This document shows, piece after piece, positions 1 to 4,811 of a stretch of DNA of 5,162 bases. The stretch covers positions 1 to 5,162 of the forward strand of contig CAJTLE010000157.1 in assembly GCA_910577085.1 (NCBI GenBank), in the 5' to 3' direction. Both the position numbers and the translations under genes were made by a program. Each line of letters opens with the position of its first letter. Positions within the stretch are counted from its first letter, which is position 1. Below the pieces are notes generated by a model. It saw only the letters and a program-made list of their open reading frames with translations, was not told where the DNA came from and did no database searches. Origin of the DNA: an uncultured Allobaculum sp. (GTDB lineage: Bacteria; Bacillota_I; Bacilli_A; Erysipelotrichales; Erysipelotrichaceae).

Positions 1-1
1 T

Positions 2-1438
2 CCTTATCTGATTCTTATCCTGGTTCTGGCCATGTTGATTCCTTTGCGGTATCTGCCCGCTTTGATTGTGTATGTTCTCTTATTACAAATCCTTGTACTG
101 ATTGCAGCTGGTGTTTTGATCTATCAAGTTCCACTGCTGAAAAAGAGTCCCAAAAAGAAGAAACTGAAAGCCAAAATCGTTTCTAAAACAATTACAGCTA
201 AAGAAATATCCCGTCGTTTTCTTGGCCGGTATAAATGGATTTACAGACTGCAGATTTTCTGTCTCATTCTTTTACAGATCAGCCTGCTGTATTTTGGAAA
301 TCACATTCTAGAATCCACTTATATTTTAAATGAGACTGTCGGAGATTTTCTAATCGAAGGAGCACCTGTAATGGATCCGATCAGTGCCCAGACAAATACT
401 CCGATCCCCGCTTCTGTTCTCTCTACTCTGGAACAGTGGACTGATATTAAGTTGATAGAAAAAACAAGAACGATCCGTAATCTGAAAACGTCCTGGGAAA
501 ATATCCAAGACTCTTTTCTCTACAATCCTGATACCCAGCAGCTTGATCCGCTTCGTTCCATAAATATTCGTGTAGATGAGAATGGCAACGCTGCTCTTTA
601 TACCTCGATCGATATAATTGGCGATCCCGTCGTAGCCGATCGAACAATAGAACAGCTAGAAAAAGAAGATGTGATTGGTCAAGTTGACTGGGAGAACTGG
701 AAAAAAGGGGGAGAAGCAATTCTTTATCTTCCAAAAATCAAAATGGGCGGTGATAGATCAGCATATGGCCTTAATCCCGCCCTAGATGGAAAAGTCGATA
801 AATCAATTCAGCCAGGTGACATGATCACTCTGGAAGATAACAATGGCGTTCAGCATCAGATTCCAGTCAGTGGAATTCTGCGAAATTATGATCCAAAAGC
901 GCTTGATTTCCAGCCATTAGTCTATGGCTTAATTATTGGTGGCACAGAAATTGACACATTAAGAATCTCACTGAACGATATCCGTAATCAGGTTCCTGTA
1001 GAAATCGCTCTATCAAAAATGGCGAGTGAAAACAACTTGGTATTTCACAATAATCTAGCCGAAAATGAGCGAGTCGAGCAGTATCACAAGGTTCAGATCA
1101 TATTGAATCTGTTCACCATCCTGATTCTGTTCTCTGTTCTGATCGTGATTTTGCAGCTATCCAGAATCATGGAAAAAGAAGCAATTGATCAATATCTGGG
1201 GATTTTTAAGCGGATTGGAGTATCGGATTCATACCGCAAGCAGATTATAGCCAAAACACGTCACCGTCTGCTGATTATTCTCTTTGCTTCTGAAGTGCTT
1301 ATCACTCTTGTCAATTTGTTTCTTCTTTACAGACATGCTGATAGATTTGGTGCTTTTCTCCCCTACTTGATCCTTGCCTGCCTGATCCTGCTGATATTCT
1401 TCCTGTTAGATCTTTCTTTATACAGCCGGTCAGACTAA
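2..1438 (+). CDS. FtsX-like ABC transporter permease, C-terminal part (5' end outside window)
   Basis: The reading frame is open from base 2 with no stop. The first ATG (base 32) has no ribosome binding site and lies inside a hydrophobic helix, so the gene starts upstream of the window. Numbering from that ATG, the visible part has a hydrophobic stretch (about 1-33), a lysine-rich cytoplasmic loop (about 36-70), a TM helix (about 72-92), an extracellular domain of about 260 residues (about 93-352), and three C-terminal TM helices (about 353-380, 412-432, 439-462). The loop after the first of these carries YLGIFKRIGVS, matching the FtsX/MacB-type 'LGxxRAxGxS' coupling motif that contacts the ATPase. 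Such proteins pair with a cytoplasmic ABC ATPase and act in lipoprotein or peptide export or antimicrobial peptide resistance; the substrate cannot be told. No ATPase gene is visible in the window. The gene is followed 5 bp later by a terminator, so it ends its operon. Confidence 0.82.
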   Translation, partial: PYLILILVLAMLIPLRYLPALIVYVLLLQILVLIAAGVLIYQVPLLKKSPKKKKLKAKIVSKTITAKEISRRFLGRYKWIYRLQIFCLILLQISLLYFGNHILESTYILNETVGDFLIEGAPVMDPISAQTNTPIPASVLSTLEQWTDIKLIEKTRTIRNLKTSWENIQDSFLYNPDTQQLDPLRSINIRVDENGNAALYTSIDIIGDPVVADRTIEQLEKEDVIGQVDWENWKKGGEAILYLPKIKMGGDRSAYGLNPALDGKVDKSIQPGDMITLEDNNGVQHQIPVSGILRNYDPKALDFQPLVYGLIIGGTEIDTLRISLNDIRNQVPVEIALSKMASENNLVFHNNLAENERVEQYHKVQIILNLFTILILFSVLIVILQLSRIMEKEAIDQYLGIFKRIGVSDSYRKQIIAKTRHRLLIILFASEVLITLVNLFLLYRHADRFGAFLPYLILACLILLIFFLLDLSLYSRSD

Positions 1439-1442
1439 CTCC

Positions 1443-1490
1443 AAAGCGCCTGGAACAAGCAGCAAGTCCTGCTTAGTCTGGGTGCTTTTT
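1443..1490 (+). terminator. Intrinsic terminator of the permease gene
   Basis: An 11-bp lower stem (1443-1453 with 1478-1488, including G-U pairs) is topped by a small internal loop and a 6-bp upper stem AAGCAG/CTGCTT (1457-1462 with 1469-1474). The 3' arm runs into T1486-T1490. It starts 4 bp after the permease stop codon, so it closes that transcript before the insertion sequence. Confidence 0.8.
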
Positions 1491-1559
1491 CAATTCTGCT
1501 TTTTCATTCTATTCTGATTCTGCTTTATTCAATTCAGCCTTCCATACAGATCCAACAAC

Positions 1560-1564
1560 TTTAA
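1560..1564. repeat. Left target site duplication TTTAA of the IS
   Basis: TTTAA directly precedes the left inverted repeat (CCTAAGAA...) and is repeated exactly after the right inverted repeat at 3381-3385. A 5-bp A+T-rich duplication fits what is known for IS1634-family elements (5-6 bp). Confidence 0.8.
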
Positions 1565-1594
1565 CCTAAGAATTTATGAAAAGTAGGACCACAA
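1565..1594 (+). repeat. Left terminal inverted repeat of the IS
   Basis: It pairs with 3351-3380. An outer 8-bp block CCTAAGAA and an inner 13-bp block AAAAGTAGGACCA are identical in both ends. They are separated by a 6-bp variable spacer (TTTATG here, CTACTC in the reverse complement of the right end). The conserved two-block structure suggests an outer cleavage block and an inner transposase-binding block, which is inference. Confidence 0.85.
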
Positions 1595-1716
1595 CGTACT
1601 CTTGCTTATGATTTCCTTGAATTCTTCCATAGATATAGCCCCTAATCTCTTTGCTTCGCAAAGAGGAATATAATTAATATGGTCCTACTTAGGACCAGAA
1701 AAGGTCGTGGTCCTAC
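1583..1716 (+). promoter_or_regulatory. IS leader with TIR-motif repeats, hairpins and a -10 box
   Basis: The motif TGGTCCTAC from the inner TIR recurs at 1680-1688 and 1708-1716, and inverted as GTAGGACCA at 1583-1591. The pair 1583-1592/1707-1716 is a perfect 10-bp inverted repeat. 1680-1697 is an 18-bp perfect palindrome (TGGTCCTA-CT-TAGGACCA). 1647-1654/1658-1665 is an 8-bp stem (CTCTTTGC/GCAAAGAG). TATAAT at 1669-1674 is a good -10, but no convincing -35 stands 16-18 bp upstream, so the promoter call is weak. A transcript starting near 1681 would lack the 1583-1592 arm. A transcript reading in from outside would include it and could fold over the translation start region. The only visible RBS-like sequence is AAAAGG at 1699-1704, unusually far (15 nt) from the ATG. 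Confidence 0.5.
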
Positions 1717-1719
1717 TCT

Positions 1720-3372
1720 ATGGCATATATCAAGACTCAAAAGCTTGTTCGAGACAGTTCCGGCCATATCGTTAGCGGTTCTGCTGCTATTGTTTTTACT
1801 ATTTATGATCCCAAAGCGAATCACCATTCCAGAAAGTCCGTAAGAGAACGCCTGGGAAAGGTTCTATTCCTTTCGGAAGACAAAAAATCAGGTATTTTCT
1901 TGTCTCCAACGCGCGGGATGATCGAATATAACTCCTTATCAGATGAATTTCAGGAGGTTACACGCGACGATCCCCGGCTTGATGAGAGCGCTCAGTTCCC
2001 AAAACCAGAAATTTATACTGTTTTTGGCGATGCTTACCTGCTGCTCGAATTTATGAAAAAAACCGGTCTGCTTGAGATTTTCAGAAGCGTTTTTACCAAA
2101 AAGGGACTCTATGAACGCGTCGTTGTTCATTTGCTTCATGACATTCTCGCTGTTGGATCCCGTATCTCATGTGATGATTTTTTGAACTGCTCCTTTGCCT
2201 CTTACATTTTCGAAGATATTCCTCTGGCCGCTCTTCATTCTGATTGCAGCTACTATACGATGATGGGCAAAGACAGCCTTCGAGTCGACTTCTTCAGAAA
2301 GTTTGCCGATATGATGAAATCAAAATCGACCGACAGTAAATCCTACATTGGAGGATTGGAATCTTTTGGAAAAGGCTGCTATGTCGATTCAACACCGCTG
2401 CCAAATGAAATTCGGCGGTTGATGAGCAACGCTTACTGTTCTCACGGGACAGAAGGCAGCTGCAGTCAGACCCGTATGTTTCTTGTGCTCGATGATCAGA
2501 CAGACCTGCCGGTCTGGTATGGACTGACACCGGAAAACGTTCTGGATCTGTCTACAATCAATGACATCGCCTCGGACACCTTCATCAGCGTTGGCATCGA
2601 GATTGATTCCATGGTCCTTGATGCGGGCTACATTACCAAAGAATTTCTCAGTCATTACACTGTCAATTCTGAGAAAACGTTTATCGGCAAATCACCAGCC
2701 AAGCGGGGGTTTCAGTTCAAAACACGTTATCATGAAGTTAAAAATCTGATACCTAACGCTAAGTATGAGATTTTCAGAAACGGTAAAGCCTATTTTGCCT
2801 ATAAGAAGCAAGATGAGCTGTTCGGTAAAAAGATCTTTTCCTACATCTTTGTAGACCAGATGAACGCTTTAAGCTGGCATACCGAGTACGTAGAGAAGCA
2901 TCGAGAGGAGTTCGAACAGATGTCGGATAAAGATAAGAACTGGAACCGTGTAAAAAATGGATTCTTCATTCTTCTGTCCAACATCGACACCAGCTGCGAA
3001 GAAATTCTCAACCGTTATATCGAGCGGGTGGATATCGAGTCTGTTTTCAAAGATGCAAAAGATTACGGAAATCTGCTTCCACTTTCCAAATGGGATAGAA
3101 CCCGGGTAAACGGAAAAATTTTCAGCGATATGCTTGCTACGATTGTGATTCTGCTTTTAAAGAAGAAACTTATCCCCAACGGATTCAGTCTTCCAGATTT
3201 TGCAGGAAAGCCAATATCACTGATGTGCTGTCGAAACAGAGAAGGAATCGTCAATATCGAAACACCCAACAAACAGGTGAAAGAATTATTCCGAGTTCTG
3301 GAGATCCCGGTCCCTGGGTCTCTGAATTTGAAAGAATACTCCAGAAGAATTTATGGTCCTACTTTTGAGTAG
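1720..3372 (+). CDS. IS1634-type DDE transposase (550 aa, apparently intact)
   Basis: The enzyme would catalyse cut-and-paste movement of the surrounding element. DDE residues are visible in family context: D223 in YVDSTPLPN, D301 in VLDAGY, and E440. Around E440 the IS4-type signature Y-(2)-R-(3)-E-(6)-K is perfect (Y433, R436, E440, K447). The long segment between D301 and E440, with strand-rich stretches such as YEIFRNGKAYFAYKK, corresponds to the insertion domain of IS4/IS1634 transposases. A length of 550 aa is normal for the family. The ATG at 1720 is the only usable start, because an in-frame stop lies at 1690-1692. The last codons (GPTFE-stop) are encoded inside the right inverted repeat. 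No frameshift or early stop is seen. Confidence 0.92.
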   Translation: MAYIKTQKLVRDSSGHIVSGSAAIVFTIYDPKANHHSRKSVRERLGKVLFLSEDKKSGIFLSPTRGMIEYNSLSDEFQEVTRDDPRLDESAQFPKPEIYTVFGDAYLLLEFMKKTGLLEIFRSVFTKKGLYERVVVHLLHDILAVGSRISCDDFLNCSFASYIFEDIPLAALHSDCSYYTMMGKDSLRVDFFRKFADMMKSKSTDSKSYIGGLESFGKGCYVDSTPLPNEIRRLMSNAYCSHGTEGSCSQTRMFLVLDDQTDLPVWYGLTPENVLDLSTINDIASDTFISVGIEIDSMVLDAGYITKEFLSHYTVNSEKTFIGKSPAKRGFQFKTRYHEVKNLIPNAKYEIFRNGKAYFAYKKQDELFGKKIFSYIFVDQMNALSWHTEYVEKHREEFEQMSDKDKNWNRVKNGFFILLSNIDTSCEEILNRYIERVDIESVFKDAKDYGNLLPLSKWDRTRVNGKIFSDMLATIVILLLKKKLIPNGFSLPDFAGKPISLMCCRNREGIVNIETPNKQVKELFRVLEIPVPGSLNLKEYSRRIYGPTFE

Positions 3373-3380
3373 TTCTTAGG
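3351..3380 (-). repeat. Right terminal inverted repeat of the IS
   Basis: This is the reverse-complement partner of 1565-1594. It overlaps the last seven codons and the stop (3370-3372) of the transposase gene, so the element end is partly protein-coding. Confidence 0.85.
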
Positions 3381-3385
3381 TTTAA
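3381..3385. repeat. Right target site duplication TTTAA of the IS
   Basis: An exact copy of 1560-1564, directly after the terminal TTCTTAGG of the element. Confidence 0.8.
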
Positions 3386-3424
3386 TCGGAGCTGGTTCGA
3401 ATTTACATTCAACTCATGCAAACT

Positions 3425-3432
3425 CAAAAACA
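3425..3432. repeat. Left 8-bp target duplication of the MITE-like element
   Basis: CAAAAACA lies directly outside the left inverted end. The copy outside the right end (3630-3637) reads CCAAAACA, 7 of 8 identical. An 8-bp duplication is the size known for ISL3-family transposition. Confidence 0.55.
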
Positions 3433-3629
3433 GGCTCTTACGCAAATAGCCTGTTTAGTCATTGTGACTATTATAAACGATAGTTATTACTACTAATGAC
3501 AATAACCCAAAACGTGATAGCTAAACTCATCTCAGATTAGGTAATGTTATTTAATCAACAGCATGAATGATTCCAGCTTATTCATTCACCAGGATTATCA
3601 GTGTTAAAAACTACATTTGCGTAAGAGCC
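3433..3629. mobile_element. MITE-like 197-bp element with ISL3-like ends
   Basis: Both ends carry the perfect 15-bp inverted sequence GGCTCTTACGCAAAT (3433-3447 and 3615-3629), and an 8-bp near-perfect duplication flanks them. The GGCTCTT start and the 8-bp duplication resemble ISL3-family elements; that assignment is from family knowledge and not confirmed. The interior has no convincing gene and is A+T-rich and partly self-complementary, for example TGAATGA/TCATTCA at 3564-3570/3582-3588. It looks like a non-autonomous element that would need transposase supplied in trans; none of that type is in the window. The left end also forms a 9-bp hairpin AAACAGGCT/AGCCTGTTT (3428-3436/3448-3456) that reaches into the flank. 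Confidence 0.6.
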
Positions 3630-3637
3630 CCAAAACA
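3630..3637. repeat. Right 8-bp target duplication of the MITE-like element
   Basis: CCAAAACA follows the right inverted end and matches 3425-3432 except at the second base. The mismatch suggests the insertion is not brand new. Confidence 0.55.
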
Positions 3638-3735
3638 ATGCAGAGAATGGCCAAATTCTCATTGCGAACGATCCTGCCTTGCAAACGGGAGCTGCAAACA
3701 GTGTATTTTCTGTATTTGATGAACGGGCAGCATGA
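3637..3735 (+). pseudogene. 3' coding remnant ending ...SVFDERAA, unidentified
   Basis: Right of the MITE-like element a frame reads about 32 codons to a TGA stop at 3733-3735, containing ENGQILIANDPALQTG and VFSVFDERAA. No start codon or RBS precedes it and the frame is stopped upstream inside the element, so it is a fragment. A related peptide end (TGAMDNVLSVFDE) is encoded at about 4511-4549. The pattern 'NGQxILIAxxDPAL' loosely recalls the H-loop region near the C-terminus of ABC ATPases, with the histidine replaced by asparagine. That would suit the upstream permease, but the resemblance is weak and I would not name it. Joining across the MITE-like element keeps the frame open leftwards to the IS scar, without a recognisable motif. 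Confidence 0.35.
3709..3724 (+). repeat. 16-bp direct repeat, copy 1
   Basis: TCTGTATTTGATGAAC, identical to 4532-4547. The two copies bracket the whole toxin-antitoxin operon and both lie in the same coding phase (SVFDE) of the two plus-strand remnants. Confidence 0.75.
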
Positions 3736-3745
3736 CGGAAAAACC

Positions 3746-3789
3746 GGCAAAAAAGAAGCTCCACCTCTAAACGTCAGTACAGGTGGAGC
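3746..3789 (-). terminator. Intrinsic terminator of the phd-doc operon
   Basis: On the minus strand a perfect 9-bp stem GCTCCACCT/AGGTGGAGC (3789-3781 with 3766-3758), with a 14-nt loop, is followed by TTCTTTTTTG. It begins 18 bp after the doc stop codon. Confidence 0.85.
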
Positions 3790-3807
3790 GATTCACAAAT
3801 TGAATAA

Positions 3808-4194
3808 TTATTTATCACAGGCAATGTGGCTCACCGTCCAGTCAAGGAAGTCTTCGTAGGAATGCTCACCTCTTGCAATGCGATAAGACTCAGCTGCCAG
3901 TTCATTTTCATCTAATGAAAGTTCGATTTGGTTAAGATCCAGAATAACCAGCAGAGTTAATGAACCAACTCTTTTATTGCCATCTATAAAAGGATGATTT
4001 TTTATCAAACCCCAGGATAATCTGACTGCTTTTTCAACTATTGAAGGATATGCCTCTACAAACCCAAAAGATGCTAAAGGTGCATAATAAGCACTTTCGA
4101 GCAATCCCTGATCCCTGATGCCGTCTTCACCTCCATCATGCAGGATAGATTTTCGGTGAAGCTGAAGTATATTTTCAATGGATGGATACTTCAT
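3808..4194 (-). CDS. doc: Doc-family (Fic fold) toxin of a type II toxin-antitoxin system
   Basis: The 128-aa product carries the Doc version of the Fic active-site motif, HPFIDGNKR (residues 67-75): H67 catalytic, D71 metal-binding, N73, K74, R75. Classical AMP-transferring Fic proteins have GNGR. In Doc the K in the loop goes with phosphorylation of EF-Tu, which stops translation; that activity is known for the P1 enzyme and inferred here. The N-terminal GIRDQGLLESA stretch is also typical of Doc. Length matches the family (about 120-135 aa). The ATG directly follows the antitoxin stop (TAG-ATG, no gap), and AGGAAG at 4212-4207 lies 12 nt upstream, so translation probably depends on coupling to the antitoxin. 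The active-site motif is intact and no disruption is seen, so the toxin is probably functional. Confidence 0.93.
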   Translation of the reverse strand: MKYPSIENILQLHRKSILHDGGEDGIRDQGLLESAYYAPLASFGFVEAYPSIVEKAVRLSWGLIKNHPFIDGNKRVGSLTLLVILDLNQIELSLDENELAAESYRIARGEHSYEDFLDWTVSHIACDK

Positions 4195-4434
4195 CTACTC
4201 TGCCATCTTCCTGAAGTCGCTGCTATATTTTTCCAGAAATTTATCTGCAGACTCATCGATCTCCCGGCTTGCAGGGAAGGTAATTTGATCGTCTCTGAAA
4301 GCAGTCAGGATATAGGCGGGTCTGTTATTTTTCATGATTGTTATCTCCCCTTTCCTGTCAGCCAGTTTCGTTGCCGCACTGAAATTTTGATTTACCTCAG
4401 TAATGGAAATCATAGCATTGGTATCAATAATCAT
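4195..4434 (-). CDS. phd: Phd/YefM-family antitoxin (79 aa)
   Basis: The protein has the small N-terminal Phd/YefM DNA-binding and dimerisation fold: MISITEVNQNFS at the start (usual form 'SxTEARxNFS') and GEITIMKNNRPAYIL (usual form 'GExVxITxxGKPxAVL') by residue 43. A charged C-terminal tail (about 47-79) would bind and neutralise Doc. I chose the ATG at 4434 and not the in-frame ATG at 4482, because an excellent AGGAGGT lies 6 nt upstream of it and because the longer form would cover the promoter and operator. The family normally represses its own operon, with the toxin as co-repressor; paired palindromes in the promoter support that here. Confidence 0.9.
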   Translation of the reverse strand: MIIDTNAMISITEVNQNFSAATKLADRKGEITIMKNNRPAYILTAFRDDQITFPASREIDESADKFLEKYSSDFRKMAE

Positions 4435-4440
4435 AATCCT

Positions 4441-4447
4441 ACCTCCT
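4441..4447 (-). promoter_or_regulatory. Ribosome binding site of the antitoxin gene
   Basis: AGGAGGT on the minus strand with a 6-nt spacer to the ATG at 4434. It decides the start codon. It is far stronger than the doc site, which fits the need to make more antitoxin than toxin. Confidence 0.9.
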
Positions 4448-4457
4448 GCAACCAGCA

Positions 4458-4479
4458 TAGCTAATATTATAGCTATAAT
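4458..4479 (-). promoter_or_regulatory. Probable Phd operator: long and short palindromes with TAGCTA cores
   Basis: 4466-4479 is a perfect 14-bp palindrome, ATTATAGCTATAAT. A second copy of its TAGCTA core lies at 4458-4463. The core centres are exactly 12 bp apart. The long site covers the -10 box and the short one the likely start of transcription. Paired long and short palindromes with the same hexamer core at about this spacing are known for the YefM-YoeB operator; the core differs here (TGTACA there). Confidence 0.65.
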
Positions 4480-4493
4480 CAATCAAAACACAA
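4466..4493 (-). promoter_or_regulatory. Promoter of the phd-doc operon
   Basis: On the minus strand TTGTGT (4493-4488) and a consensus TATAAT (4471-4466) are separated by 16 bp. Transcription would start near 4459, giving a short leader before the RBS at 4447. The -10 is part of the 14-bp palindrome, as expected for an autorepressed TA operon. Confidence 0.65.
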
Positions 4494-4531
4494 TAGACCA
4501 GCTTTGCACAGGCGCTATGGATAATGTTTTG

Positions 4532-4547
4532 TCTGTATTTGATGAAC
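4532..4547 (+). repeat. 16-bp direct repeat, copy 2
   Basis: TCTGTATTTGATGAAC, identical to 3709-3724, on the upstream side of the toxin-antitoxin operon. Confidence 0.75.
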
Positions 4548-4607
4548 CGCCGATGCAGAGACCGCTATCTAGAGATTCATCGCCAATAAACAAAACGATG
4601 GAAACAT

Positions 4608-4636
4608 TTGGCATTTTGTTTAATTATACTTCTAAT
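4608..4636 (+). promoter_or_regulatory. Candidate sigma-A-type promoter
   Basis: TTGGCA (4608-4613) and TCTAAT (4631-4636) each differ from consensus at one position and are separated by exactly 17 bp. The likely start near 4643 lies within a perfect 14-bp palindrome, ACTTTATATAAAGT (4639-4652), which could be an operator. No sizeable gene follows; the next strong signal is the terminator at 4812-4866. Confidence 0.45.
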
Positions 4637-4719
4637 CCACTTTATATAAAGTTGTTGTAAATATCAGTCAGCCTAACGAAAGTTCGCAACTGCTCAGGCC
4701 AAATCAAACTCACCAAATT

Positions 4720-4770
4720 CTATCTAACAATCAACTCTAAGCCTGCTGATAAAGGTCATATGTTAGATAG
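4720..4770. repeat. Perfect 10-bp inverted repeat with 31-nt spacer
   Basis: CTATCTAACA (4720-4729) and TGTTAGATAG (4761-4770) are exact reverse complements. AAATT (4715-4719) and AATTT (4774-4778) extend the pairing past a 3-nt bulge. It could be an RNA hairpin in the candidate transcript or the ends of a very small element; no flanking duplication was noticed. Confidence 0.65.
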
Positions 4771-4811
4771 GTCAATTTTCAAACCGCTTATATTGAAATG
4801 CACCTTCAACA

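Larger units (their letters stand above)
1565..3380 (+). mobile_element. Complete IS1634-type insertion sequence (1,816 bp)
   Basis: The element is bounded by CCTAAGAA at the left and TTCTTAGG at the right. Its imperfect inverted ends match at 25 of 30 positions (1565-1594 against 3351-3380), and a perfect TTTAA target duplication flanks it. It carries a single transposase gene that fills most of its length, with a 155-bp leader that is rich in repeats. Length, TIR length and duplication size all suit the IS1634 family (IS4-related DDE elements). Intact ends, an uninterrupted transposase and an unmutated duplication suggest a recent insertion that may still be active. It sits about 70 bp downstream of the permease terminator. 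Confidence 0.88.
4493..4660 (+). pseudogene. Second 3' coding remnant (TGAMDNVLSVFDE...), unidentified
   Basis: A plus-strand frame runs to TAA at 4658-4660. Its part TGAMDNVLSVFDE matches TGAANSVFSVFDE of the remnant at 3637-3735 in 9 of 13 residues (29 of 39 bases), including 16 identical bases. The frame continues leftwards across the phd promoter and antisense to phd, where any coding sense is lost, and no RBS-backed start is seen. After SVFDE the two remnants have nothing in common: the first stops within four codons, this one goes on for about 37 with low-complexity codons. It is best read as a decayed relic or duplicated gene end, not a working gene. Confidence 0.3.

Noticed and set aside
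447..734. 95-codon minus-strand ORF opposite the permease gene
   Set aside because: It lies antisense to a clearly coding region with domain structure, has no RBS and its product has no recognisable features.
1491..1563. Open frame encoding a hydrophobic peptide (LLFHSILILLYSIQ) after the permease terminator
   Set aside because: The T-rich composition after a terminator gives hydrophobic codons by chance. No start or RBS is present and it stops at the IS border.
1646..1674. Full sigma-A promoter for the transposase using TTGCTT (1651-1656) with TATAAT (1669-1674)
   Set aside because: The spacing is only 12 bp, too short. Only the -10 box is kept as a weak signal.
2294..2655. Overlapping minus-strand ORFs (2294-2530, 2389-2655) opposite the transposase
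   Set aside because: They are shadows of the catalytic-core coding sequence; their products show no domain or RBS support.
3617..3859. 80-codon plus-strand ORF over the remnant and the end of doc
   Set aside because: It starts inside the MITE-like end, runs through the phd-doc terminator and into the antisense of doc, and has no RBS. The SVFDE remnant is in a different frame.
4138..4464. 108-codon plus-strand ORF opposite doc and phd
   Set aside because: It is fully antisense to a well-supported toxin-antitoxin pair and covers its promoter.
4435..4482. Longer antitoxin form starting at the ATG at 4482
   Set aside because: The extra 16 codons cover the promoter, operator and RBS. The ATG at 4434 has an ideal AGGAGGT upstream and matches the usual family N-terminus.
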